A stretch of 8,148 nucleotides of DNA from Anaerolineae bacterium (lineage in GTDB: Bacteria; Chloroflexota; Anaerolineae; Anaerolineales; Villigracilaceae), in assembly GCA_003524705.1 (NCBI GenBank), contig DQGV01000165.1, positions 11,046 to 19,193 on the forward strand. Direction: 5' to 3'. Positions 1-6,887 of this stretch are shown here, piece after piece. Within the stretch, counting starts at the first letter, position 1, and each line of letters opens with the position of its first letter. A model generated the notes under the pieces. The model searched no databases, had not been told where the DNA came from, and was given only the letters and a program-made list of their open reading frames with translations. Made by a program: the position numbers and the translations under genes.

Positions 1-444
1 ATTGGCAATATAAATCCAAGTGTAAATATCAACAATTTGGTCTTTTTCTGCATCTTCCACCAACAAACAATTCCAAGAATTAAGTGTGATTCTCCACAGG
101 CTGTTGACAACACCAGCAATTAAGAAATACCAAAAGTTTTGAGCAAAAGCAGAGATGATAGCAGGCACACTCCAAGATAAAATATCAAAGATTAAAGTGG
201 TCAATCTTCGACCCAATTTATCCGTCACTGCCCCGCTGATTAATGCCAGAAAAATTTGGAAGAACCAACTGACACTTAAAATTAAACCAATTTCTTTTTC
301 AGAGAGTCCAATGGCAAGCATATAAAGCGAAACATAAGGCATGTATAAGTTAAACGGAATTCCCCATAACGGTTCAAAGTAAACACATCCGCGTGGGTTG
401 CCTTTCAAACTTAATAATGCCGTAAACAAAGAGTGATTTTTCAA
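1..444 (-). CDS. MFS transporter, N-terminal 148 residues (gene runs off the left edge)
   Basis: This is the 5' part of a major facilitator superfamily membrane transporter; the frame stays open to base 1. The start is a TTG at 442-444, chosen because a GGAGG Shine-Dalgarno (minus strand, 449-453) lies 4 bases upstream and no in-frame ATG precedes the conserved part. Visible in the translation are the N-terminal stretch GNPRGCVYFEPLWGIPFNLY, a first hydrophobic helix, and GAVTDKLGRR at about residues 70-79, which fits the MFS motif A (GxxxD[RK]xGRR) of the loop between helices 2 and 3. Further helices follow (about 80-103 and 105-120). I remember similar N-termini in MFS proteins of Chloroflexota and Firmicutes. 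The substrate cannot be told from this half. It is divergent from the acetyltransferase gene on the right. Confidence 0.88.
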   Translation of the reverse strand, partial: MKNHSLFTALLSLKGNPRGCVYFEPLWGIPFNLYMPYVSLYMLAIGLSEKEIGLILSVSWFFQIFLALISGAVTDKLGRRLTTLIFDILSWSVPAIISAFAQNFWYFLIAGVVNSLWRITLNSWNCLLVEDAEKDQIVDIYTWIYIAN

Positions 445-470
445 GAAGCCTCCAAAACAAAATTCAAACA

Positions 471-476
471 ATTATA
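471..476 (-). promoter_or_regulatory. Putative -10 box for the MFS gene
   Basis: The minus strand reads TATAAT here, about 26 bases upstream of the TTG start and about 17 upstream of the GGAGG ribosome binding site, which is a sensible place for a short 5' UTR. No convincing TTGACA-like -35 hexamer is found at 16-18 bases spacing. In an AT-rich gap a chance match is possible. Confidence 0.35.
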
Positions 477-497
477 CGCCTAGTAAGAAACAAGGAC

Positions 498-503
498 TAT
501 AAT
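498..503 (+). promoter_or_regulatory. Putative -10 box for the acetyltransferase gene (leaderless start)
   Basis: A perfect TATAAT ends 7 bases before the ATG at 511. Transcription normally starts about 6-8 bases after the -10 box, so the transcript would begin at or next to the start codon. The gene's only purine-rich bases (AAGGA, 506-510) abut the ATG, too close to act as a Shine-Dalgarno, which also fits a leaderless message. No clear -35 hexamer is seen. Confidence 0.4.
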
Positions 504-510
504 TCAAGGA

Positions 511-1479
511 ATGGCATTCATCACCTTGCCCACGCAAACACAGCATGAAAATCTGCGACCTCTTAACATATTAAGAGACCTACCCGCCGTTGCAGATTTA
601 ATTGAGCAATGTTTTTCCGAAACAATGGATAACGATGGCAGACGCTATGTGCAAGACATGCGAAAAGCCGGTAAAGATAATTCATTTATCAAATGGGCAA
701 ATCGCGTTGCTGATTCAACATCACTGCCGCTCACTGGTTATATCTGGGAAGAAAATAATCAAATCGTTGGCAACATCAGTGTCGTGCCATTTCGTCATCG
801 CGGAAAAAAGTTATATCTCATTGCCAATGTTGCAGTACATCCAAACTATCGCCGCAAAGGAATCGCGCGTGCATTAACCAAACGCGCCTTACAACATATC
901 CGCGAAAAAAAAATCAAAGATGTTTGGCTTCACGTCCGCACCGATAACCCCGAAGCCATTTTGCTTTACACAAAACTTGGATTCAAAGAATATGCCCGCC
1001 GCACCACTTGGCAAACAATTGCAGGAAATTTTGATGTTAAAAATCAGGATATTCAAATCACCAAGCGACATCCAAACTTTTGGCAGACACAGCGTCTGTG
1101 GCTTACGCGCCTCTACCCTGACGTTTTAGCATGGCACCAAACCTGGAACTTTAACTCCCTTCGACCTGGTTTTCTGAACTGGTTGTATTTATTATTTACA
1201 GATGTTAATATCCGTCAGTGGGTTGCGTTGAAAGATAACGAACTGCAAACCGCCTTGGCTTACATTCCGCATGGGCGTGGAGAAAGTCTATTTGTAGCAA
1301 CAGGTGAAAAGTCAGACCCCGAAGCGGTAACAGCAGTCTTGCTTCAGGCTAGAAAAGATTTGCTTCATTACTATCCAAAACTCACTTTAGAATTTCCCAT
1401 CAGTGATTTTGATTCTGCTATTCAAGCCGCAGGCTTCAAACAAATCCGCACGTTGATTTGGATGCACGCAACTTTATAA
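511..1479 (+). CDS. GNAT family N-acetyltransferase, probable two-domain protein
   Basis: The protein has 322 residues. The first half (about 15-165) is a GNAT domain that would transfer an acetyl group from acetyl-CoA to an amine; the acceptor is unknown. Beta strands 2-3 are at about 76-95 (GYIWEENNQIVGNISVVPF). Motif A is at 106-121, with the pyrophosphate-binding loop R114-R-K-G-I-A119. Motif B is the segment HVRTDNPEAILLYTKLGF at 141-158. The second half (about 180-322) lacks a CoA-binding loop, but its end (EFPISDFDSAIQAAGFKQIRTLIWM) resembles the last helix and strands of a GNAT fold, so it may be a degenerate second GNAT domain. It is soluble, with no signal peptide. The gene is followed after 40 bases by the holin-like gene and is probably co-transcribed with it. 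The ATG is placed by the TATAAT box just upstream. Confidence 0.92.
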   Translation: MAFITLPTQTQHENLRPLNILRDLPAVADLIEQCFSETMDNDGRRYVQDMRKAGKDNSFIKWANRVADSTSLPLTGYIWEENNQIVGNISVVPFRHRGKKLYLIANVAVHPNYRRKGIARALTKRALQHIREKKIKDVWLHVRTDNPEAILLYTKLGFKEYARRTTWQTIAGNFDVKNQDIQITKRHPNFWQTQRLWLTRLYPDVLAWHQTWNFNSLRPGFLNWLYLLFTDVNIRQWVALKDNELQTALAYIPHGRGESLFVATGEKSDPEAVTAVLLQARKDLLHYYPKLTLEFPISDFDSAIQAAGFKQIRTLIWMHATL

Positions 1480-1519
1480 AATATTTTTCGTATGTTATGA
1501 CGTAAAAGAAGGAGTTCAA

Positions 1520-1891
1520 ATGACAAGATTTATTTTGCGTTGGGCAATTAATGCAATTGCATTATATGTAGCCGTGTTGATTGTGCCGGGCATTGAGTTT
1601 CGCGGCGACTGGACCGGCGTATTGTGGTTGGCTTTAATTTCAGGTCTGTTGAATGCCTCAGTGCGACCCGTATTAAAGTTTTTAACTTGCCCACTGATTA
1701 TTCTCACACTTGGTTTCTTTACAATCTTCATAAACACTGCCATGCTTTTGCTCACTAGCAGAATTGGTCAAGCCCTTGGCATTGGCATCACGGTAGATGG
1801 ATTTTGGACTGCAGTGCTAGGCAGTTTGGTGATAAGCATTGTAAGTATTATTATGAGTTTGTTCTTGCGTGATGAATTGAAGAAAAAGTAA
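1520..1891 (+). CDS. Phage holin family 4-type small membrane protein (YvlD-like)
   Basis: This 123-residue protein is almost entirely hydrophobic, with four predicted transmembrane helices (about 5-25, 32-47, 54-79 and 93-116) and a basic end (RDELKKK). The segment N45-A-S-V-R-P50 followed by LKFLTCP, and the following ILTLGFFTIFINTAMLLL, are the hallmark of the Pfam Phage_holin_4_2 family. Its members are widespread on bacterial chromosomes; some (for example Bacillus YvlD) belong to envelope-stress loci, and a lytic role is unproven for most. The ATG has a strong Shine-Dalgarno, AGAAGGAG at 1507-1514, 5 bases upstream. No phage gene is near, so this is taken as a cellular inner-membrane protein of unknown role. 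The ORF ends 5 bases before the terminator hairpin. Confidence 0.9.
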   Translation: MTRFILRWAINAIALYVAVLIVPGIEFRGDWTGVLWLALISGLLNASVRPVLKFLTCPLIILTLGFFTIFINTAMLLLTSRIGQALGIGITVDGFWTAVLGSLVISIVSIIMSLFLRDELKKK

Positions 1892-1895
1892 GTTT

Positions 1896-1927
1896 ATAAA
1901 AGCGGATGTTACAACATCCGCTTTTAT
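1896..1927. terminator. Bidirectional intrinsic terminator between convergent genes
   Basis: A perfect inverted repeat of 14-15 bp: ATAAAAGCGGATGT on the left and its complement on the right, around a 2-4 base loop (TACA). The AT ends of the stem provide a T-run on either strand (CTTTTATTTT on plus; CTTTTATAAA on minus), so it can stop both the acetyltransferase/holin transcript and the membrane-protein operon. On the minus strand the hairpin overlaps the TAA stop codon at 1924-1926. Confidence 0.9.
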
Positions 1928-3573
1928 TTTATATGCAAAACAGAAACTGTCATCATGATTTCAATTAATTTTGAGTTGTTGATGAGCAAAAGAAAAATAA
2001 AAACCAGTAAAGTAATTTGAAACCAAAGTTTATTTGCAAGTTCTTTCCATGCTAAGGCAAGAAATAAAATAATAGCATACGTCCAATTTGATGAATATAA
2101 AAACACATCTCTACCATACCGCATGTGCAAAGCAAAAGAAAAAAGTGTAATTAATATAAAAGCAAATTGAAAGCGGTTATCTTGTTTGAAAATATTTTTT
2201 AGGAAAAGTACGATCCCTAATAGCATAAACCCAGCCCAGAGATAAACAACGAAAGAACTAAATGAATCTTTATACTCTGCAACGCGCAGTTCCCCCTTCG
2301 TAGTAGCCAAGAACATCCAGATTTTTATAAAGGGGATATCCTCTTTAAATAAAATGGGATAAGGTGCGACAAAACTATTGAATGCCATTACTCGCACTAA
2401 ATAGTTTGCACGTTGTATTTCTATTGGAAAGACATTTTTTTCTTCGTATTGCAAAGTAGAAACATCCCACAAGTAAGGATGTGCTTCGGGGTAAATAAAA
2501 TTATTCAATAAGTTTAGCGGAATAATTAACGCCCCAACGATTAATCCATATTTCACCAACTGCCAAACATCTCTTTTGACCATAAAGTGAGCGATACCAG
2601 TTTGGGCAATGTTTGAAATGGTAATTCCAAATGCGGCAAGCCCAGTGACAACATACGTCCACATGGGTGCATTTTTAAGTAAAAGAATAATAAAAATTAT
2701 CGCTGTGGTTCCTAAAAATCCATAACTTTCGATAATGGAACCAAAAATAAGTTGAGAAGTAGAAGCTCCAAACAATGAAGCGATTAACAAAGCATAGAGT
2801 GAATTTGAAGCTTTTTCTTTTACAAAATACCAAACGAGAAAAACTGCCAAGGCACCGGTAAGAGCGATTAAAACAAACGAAGCGTAGAGCAAGTTGCTTT
2901 TCAGGAAAATTGAAATCAGATTTCCCCATGGGCGGACAATAATTAAGATAAATGGATGGACAGTTCTCCAATAGACATCTTCATAGTTTTCTGTGCCAAA
3001 ACGAGAACGGTAGAGTTTAGCGTCTGTGTCAAAGAAGATATCGTCAAAGTTAAAGAGAGGTTGGTTAAAAATATTGGCTAGTAAAAAATAGATTGAAAAG
3101 AAAGTGAGTGAGAGCAAAACTCCATTTATGTTTTTGTCAATAAAAGAAAAAAAACGAGTTTGATGAAAGCTTTTTGAGTGAGTAAATGACAATAACCAAA
3201 TCGAACAAGGAAAGGCAATCAATATTCCAAGAATAAACCAAATCAATAAATGTGCTTGGATTTGATAAAAGGCAGTATCAAATAGCAAAGGAAAGCGGCT
3301 TGCTGTCTTCGTAAGGCATAGCAAAAAAACAATTAATGCCAAGAAGAGAGATGTGGCTATCCACGATTCGGTTGGTTTAATCTTAAAATGGTCTTTGATT
3401 TTACTGGTTAAATAATAAAAAGATAAACCTATAAAAGTATGAAGAATCATTGTAAGTAATAAAACTTCATATAGGGATTTATAAAAATAATCTAGAAAGC
3501 CGATAGATATGTAACTTATCGGTATGCCAATTAACCAAGCTGAGAGAAGGCATTTGTTTAACACGAATTTCAT
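1924..3573 (-). CDS. Polytopic membrane protein, putative GT-C-like glycosyltransferase (paralogue 3 of 3)
   Basis: This 549-residue protein has a dozen or so hydrophobic helices and no cleavable signal peptide. After about four helices (1-135) and a basic linker comes a helix at about 150-169. It is followed by an outside loop, FNQPLFNFDDIFFDTD (169-184), and then RTVHPFILIIVRP with H206-P207. The middle carries IIESYGF and GITISNIAQTGIAHF. The C-terminal part has LHMRYGRDVFLYSSNWTYA, and the tail ends in VLHIK. An acidic first outer loop after a helix, followed by many helices, is typical of GT-C enzymes using polyprenyl-phosphate sugars. That function is inferred from architecture only; activity and substrate are unknown. 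It is last in the operon: its ATG lies 1 base after the previous stop (TAAaATG) with no Shine-Dalgarno, so translation is probably coupled. It is the most diverged of the three at its 3' end. Confidence 0.9.
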   Translation of the reverse strand: MKFVLNKCLLSAWLIGIPISYISIGFLDYFYKSLYEVLLLTMILHTFIGLSFYYLTSKIKDHFKIKPTESWIATSLFLALIVFLLCLTKTASRFPLLFDTAFYQIQAHLLIWFILGILIAFPCSIWLLSFTHSKSFHQTRFFSFIDKNINGVLLSLTFFSIYFLLANIFNQPLFNFDDIFFDTDAKLYRSRFGTENYEDVYWRTVHPFILIIVRPWGNLISIFLKSNLLYASFVLIALTGALAVFLVWYFVKEKASNSLYALLIASLFGASTSQLIFGSIIESYGFLGTTAIIFIILLLKNAPMWTYVVTGLAAFGITISNIAQTGIAHFMVKRDVWQLVKYGLIVGALIIPLNLLNNFIYPEAHPYLWDVSTLQYEEKNVFPIEIQRANYLVRVMAFNSFVAPYPILFKEDIPFIKIWMFLATTKGELRVAEYKDSFSSFVVYLWAGFMLLGIVLFLKNIFKQDNRFQFAFILITLFSFALHMRYGRDVFLYSSNWTYAIILFLALAWKELANKLWFQITLLVFIFLLLINNSKLIEIMMTVSVLHIK

Positions 3574-3574
3574 T

Positions 3575-5218
3575 TTATTTGATATGCAAGGCAGATGTGT
3601 TAAGCATTGTCAATATTAATTGCGCATTGTTGATACATAATAAAACAATGAAAGTCAGTAAGATAATTTGAAACCAGTGTTTGTTTGCAAATTCTTTCCA
3701 TGCGAGGGCGAAGAAGAGAATAAGGGCATAGGTCCAATTTGCGGAGTAGAGGAATACGTCCATGCCGTAGACGAGGTGGAGGGTAAAGTTGAAGAACAGA
3801 ATCAGGATGAAGGTCAGAAAGAAGCGGTTATCTTGTTTGAAAAAGTTTTTTAGGAAGAGTAATCCGCCAAACGCCATGAGTCCCATCCAAAAATAGGCAA
3901 GGAATGTGTTGAATGTTGTGTTGTAAGTGGCAAGTAGCATGGGGTCACCATCTATGGCAGCGCGGAACATCCATGTTTTGACAAATGGAAAACCATCGTC
4001 AATGATGAGTGGGTTGGGTGAGACGATGCTGTGTAAAACCATTACACGCCCAAGTAAATTGGCGCGTTGATAGTTGGCTGGGAATGAGTTTTTGTCTTCT
4101 CCTGCTAAACTGGCGAACTCCCAAAAGTAAGGTTGTGAATTTGGGTAGATAAAATTATTAAGCAGTGATAGCGGCACAATTAATGCAAGGATAATCAAGC
4201 CATATTTTATTAGTTGTTTTATATCACGCTTGATGAAGAAATGTGCAATGACTGTTTGTGCAATGTTTGAGACGGTGATTCCAAATGCAACTAGCCCTGT
4301 GATTACTAAGGCGGGGAGTGATTTGTCTTTGATTAATAAAACGAGAAAAATCAACGCCACTGTTGATAAAAAAATATAGGTTTCCATAATCGAGCCAAAA
4401 GCGAGCTGTGTGGATGAGGCTCCGAATATGGTTGCGATGAGTAAGGCGTATAAAGAATTTTTTGTTAGGTGTTTGACGAAATACCAAACTAAAAAAATGC
4501 CAAATGCCCCAGCCATTGCATTGGTGATATATGCCGCAAAGAGCATGTCCCCTTTTAGAAATAAGGAAATCGTAAAAACGATTGGACGGATGATGATTAA
4601 GACGTAAGGATGAAAAGGTCGGTAGTAATAATCGGCATAGTTTTCTGTGCCGAAGCGTGTGCGGTATAGATTCCCATCTGCGTCAAAGAAGATGTCATCC
4701 GCATCGTATTGAGGTTGGTTGAAAATGATACAGAAAAATATATACACACAGAATAAGAGAATAGAGGCGAGTAATCCGTTTATGTTTTCATTTAGAAATT
4801 GATATAGGCGGGTTTGTTGAATGTTTTTCTTGCGTAACCATATTAAAAAACAAAAGGAAGCAGGAAGAGAGAGAATTAATGAAATAAAAAAGTAAACAAG
4901 CACACTTGCTTCAATTTGGTATAAAGAAATATCTACAATGTTGGGGTATTGTATTGCTTGATTTATTAGTGCGAGTAGAAAAATAAACAAAGATATGAAA
5001 ATAATACAAGCAATGCTAGTTTGAAATGCTTGTACTTGAAAATCGGCTTTGAGTTTGCCCAGCAGATAATACAAAAAACAGATTGTGAGAGTGTGAAGTG
5101 AAAATGTAACCAAGCCGATTTCAATGCTTGATGTATAAAAATTATTAAGAAACCCAATCAATGGATATATAAGAGCGGCAGTGACAAGCCACGAGATGGT
5201 GAAGCGAATGTTCGTCAT
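3575..5218 (-). CDS. Polytopic membrane protein, putative GT-C-like glycosyltransferase (paralogue 2 of 3)
   Basis: This 547-residue protein is alignable with both neighbours over nearly its whole length. Four N-terminal helices lie at about 7-28, 34-55, 67-88 and 100-127. A basic linker (RKKNIQQTR) leads into a helix at 147-167. The conserved loop has D172, D174-D175, D179 and D181 (DADDIFFDAD). Next come R200-P-F-H203-P204, IMETYIF (277-283), GITVSNIAQTVIAHFFIKRD (313-332), an outer loop with NNFIYPNSQPYFW, and LVYGMDVFLYSANWTYA (482-498). The tail is ALHIK. The likely role, by inference, is a membrane glycosyltransferase of the GT-C type; it could equally be an uncharacterised membrane protein. 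Its ATG overlaps the TGA of paralogue 1 (ATGA) without a Shine-Dalgarno, indicating translational coupling. Its last 127 bases are nearly identical to those of paralogue 1. Confidence 0.9.
   Translation of the reverse strand: MTNIRFTISWLVTAALIYPLIGFLNNFYTSSIEIGLVTFSLHTLTICFLYYLLGKLKADFQVQAFQTSIACIIFISLFIFLLALINQAIQYPNIVDISLYQIEASVLVYFFISLILSLPASFCFLIWLRKKNIQQTRLYQFLNENINGLLASILLFCVYIFFCIIFNQPQYDADDIFFDADGNLYRTRFGTENYADYYYRPFHPYVLIIIRPIVFTISLFLKGDMLFAAYITNAMAGAFGIFLVWYFVKHLTKNSLYALLIATIFGASSTQLAFGSIMETYIFLSTVALIFLVLLIKDKSLPALVITGLVAFGITVSNIAQTVIAHFFIKRDIKQLIKYGLIILALIVPLSLLNNFIYPNSQPYFWEFASLAGEDKNSFPANYQRANLLGRVMVLHSIVSPNPLIIDDGFPFVKTWMFRAAIDGDPMLLATYNTTFNTFLAYFWMGLMAFGGLLFLKNFFKQDNRFFLTFILILFFNFTLHLVYGMDVFLYSANWTYALILFFALAWKEFANKHWFQIILLTFIVLLCINNAQLILTMLNTSALHIK
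3577..3703. repeat. 127-bp direct repeat, copy A (3' end of paralogue 2)
   Basis: By eye, 119 of 127 bases match copy B at 5217-5343 without gaps, and all 8 differences are transitions. It encodes the last helix and the tail of paralogue 2. Beyond base 3703 identity falls to about two thirds over the next 67 bases. Confidence 0.85.
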
Positions 5219-6654
5219 TTGATGTGCAGGGCAGATGTGCTAAGCATTGTCAATATTAATTGCGCGTTGTTGATACATAATAAAACAATGAAAGTCAGTA
5301 AGGTAATTTGAAACCAGCGTTTATCTGCAAATTCTTTCCATGCCAGTGCAAGAAAGAGAATTAATGCATACATCCAATTGACAGAATACAGAAAAATATC
5401 TTTGCCATAGCGCATGTGAAGGGCGAAATTAAAAAGCAAGATAATGATAAAAGTAATTTGATATCGATTATTTTGTTTGCGTATATTTTTCAGAAAAAGA
5501 ATACCACCTAATACGACAAGTCCAAGCCATGCATAAGCTGTTACATTTTGTAACAAAGTTTCATAATTAGCAAGCCGCATTGGGTCTTTTTTGATAGAGG
5601 CACGGAACATCCACACTTTGAGGAATGGAATTTCTTCTTGTAAAATTAAAGGCTCAGGGGCGACGATACTATTCAACACCATAACACGCCCTAAAAAGTT
5701 GGCTCGTTGTGGTACTGGCGGAAACTGATTATGTCCCTCACCTTGATAGGAAGTTAAGTCCCAAAAATAAGGTTGTGATTCAGGATAAATAAAATTATGT
5801 AATAAAGTTAATGGAACTATAAAAGCAGTGACAATTAATCCATAGATGATAATTTGTTTGATATTGCGTTTGATGAAGAAATGAGCAATCACCGTCTGCC
5901 CGAAATTTGAAATGGTAATTCCAAATGCTACCAAACCTGTAATCACCAAAGCAAACAGCGGTTTATCTTTCAAAACCAAAACTAAAAAGATGAGTGCAGT
6001 TGCGGCTAGAAAAATGTAAGTTTCGATTAAGGCACTAAACACTAGTTGCGCGGCAGAGGCGCCAAACAATGTTGCAATCAACAGAGTATATAAATGATTG
6101 CTTACAAAATGTTTAATGAAATACCAAACCAGAAACACACACAACGCGCCGGCGAAAGCGTTTAGTACAAATGCACCATATAATGTGTTGCCCGCAAAAA
6201 ATACAGAAAAAATACTAACGAATGGGCGGATAATGATTAGCACAAAAGGGTGAACAGGACGAAAGTAATAATCACGCACGAGTTCAGTAGCGAAACGTCT
6301 ACGCCACAGAAAAGCATCTGAATCAAAAAAAATATCGTCCACGTCAAAAGCAGGTTGGTTGAAAATTGAAACGAATAAAAAATAAATACAAAAAAAGATA
6401 AGGGCAAGTATTAAGCCATTACGATTTTCGGCGATAAATTGATTCTTAAAATTGAATATTAACAAAATGGATATGAGAATTGCAAATAAAATCCAGACGT
6501 TGATAACAAGTGAGTTTGTATGCGCCTCAAATAGACTGGAAAATTGTTTCGCCATTTGAAACAGACTCCACGCCCAGGCAATGAGCATAACAAATAGAAA
6601 AACTGTTAGGCTAAATTCAATTTTGTTTCTTTTAAAGAGTAATTTGAGATTCAT
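5215..6654 (-). CDS. Polytopic membrane protein, putative GT-C-like glycosyltransferase (paralogue 1 of 3, short N-terminus)
   Basis: First gene of the array, 479 residues from the ATG at 6652-6654. An in-frame TTG at 6679-6681 would give 488, but it abuts the upstream hairpin. Neither start has a Shine-Dalgarno; the ATG is preferred because it gives a basic N-terminus (MNLKLLFKRNK). A weak -10-like TCTAAT lies 6 bases upstream of it, which would again mean a leaderless message. From the ATG, two helices precede the conserved core, against four in the paralogues, so about 65 residues are absent. The core is the same: FNQPAFDVDDIFFDSD (about 98-113), RPVHPFVLIIIRP, LIETYIF, GITISNFGQTVIAHFFIKR, MRYGKDIFLYSVNWMYA and the ALHIK tail. 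The function is inferred as for its paralogues. It lies just downstream of the 59-residue protein gene and the hairpin. Confidence 0.88.
   Translation of the reverse strand: MNLKLLFKRNKIEFSLTVFLFVMLIAWAWSLFQMAKQFSSLFEAHTNSLVINVWILFAILISILLIFNFKNQFIAENRNGLILALIFFCIYFLFVSIFNQPAFDVDDIFFDSDAFLWRRRFATELVRDYYFRPVHPFVLIIIRPFVSIFSVFFAGNTLYGAFVLNAFAGALCVFLVWYFIKHFVSNHLYTLLIATLFGASAAQLVFSALIETYIFLAATALIFLVLVLKDKPLFALVITGLVAFGITISNFGQTVIAHFFIKRNIKQIIIYGLIVTAFIVPLTLLHNFIYPESQPYFWDLTSYQGEGHNQFPPVPQRANFLGRVMVLNSIVAPEPLILQEEIPFLKVWMFRASIKKDPMRLANYETLLQNVTAYAWLGLVVLGGILFLKNIRKQNNRYQITFIIILLFNFALHMRYGKDIFLYSVNWMYALILFLALAWKEFADKRWFQITLLTFIVLLCINNAQLILTMLSTSALHIK
5217..5343. repeat. 127-bp direct repeat, copy B (3' end of paralogue 1)
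   Basis: Partner of the copy at 3577-3703, same orientation, about 1.64 kb apart. At protein level only three residues differ across the shared C-terminus (R/H, T/I and S/N). The equivalent end of paralogue 3 (about 1924-2050) is much less similar. Confidence 0.85.
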
Positions 6655-6684
6655 AATTAAATTAGATATAACAAGCCCCAAAGT

Positions 6685-6712
6685 AGTAGAGCGAGATTTA
6701 TCTCGCTCTACT
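6685..6712 (-). terminator. Hairpin at the end of the 59-residue protein gene, probable terminator
   Basis: A perfect 12-bp stem (plus strand AGTAGAGCGAGA, loop TTTA, complement TCTCGCTCTACT). On the minus strand it overlaps the TAG stop codon at 6708-6710. The bases after it read ACTTTGGGG, so the T-run is poor and termination may be partial, allowing read-through into the membrane-protein array. It could also be an mRNA-stabilising hairpin or a copy of a dispersed palindromic repeat. Confidence 0.6.
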
Positions 6713-6887
6713 TAAGGTTTTGTACCAATTGCAAAAATTCGTTCCATTCTTCTTCAAAGAAGTGAACGGTGACGTTGTTCATTTCGACGTGGTAGGTGGT
6801 TTCACCATCTGGTTCTTCGGCTTTCCAAGCAAGGAAGTTTTCAGTTTCGGCGAGGGTTTGTGTTTTTGGTTCGTTATGGTTGTTCAT
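6708..6887 (-). CDS. Small acidic protein, 59 residues, function unknown
   Basis: The ATG at 6885-6887 has a clear AGGAG Shine-Dalgarno (6895-6899, minus strand) 7 bases upstream; the frame ends with TAG. The protein is soluble-looking and very acidic (11 Glu, 1 Asp, 3 Lys, no Arg). Its centre, AWKAEEPDGETTYHVEMNN (20-38) followed by VTVHFFEEEWNEFLQLV, reads as beta strands and a C-terminal amphipathic helix. I recall similar small proteins in Chloroflexota genomes but know no function. It lies 39 bases after the AI-2E transporter stop and is probably co-transcribed with it. An overlapping plus-strand frame at 6720-6911 is rejected in its favour. The strong ribosome binding site, the fitting position in the operon and a hairpin exactly at the stop make it a credible gene. 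Confidence 0.8.
   Translation of the reverse strand: MNNHNEPKTQTLAETENFLAWKAEEPDGETTYHVEMNNVTVHFFEEEWNEFLQLVQNLK

Noticed and set aside
602..877. Plus-strand open frame of 91 codons inside the acetyltransferase gene
   Set aside because: It is an out-of-frame shadow; the GNAT frame has clear motif A residues across the same bases.
1520..1891. Prophage remnant suggested by the holin-like gene
   Set aside because: The family is mostly chromosomal despite its name, and no endolysin, tail, integrase or attachment-site repeat is seen nearby.
2675..2971. Minus-strand frame of 98 codons overlapping paralogue 3
   Set aside because: It is a shifted frame inside a conserved coding region, with no own start signals.
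3668..3853. Plus-strand frame opposite the end of paralogue 2
   Set aside because: The minus-strand frame is conserved among three paralogues at protein level; the plus frame is not.
3577..5343. Insertion sequence or transposon ends suggested by the direct repeats
   Set aside because: The repeats are in-frame coding ends of paralogues and have no inverted termini or transposase between them.
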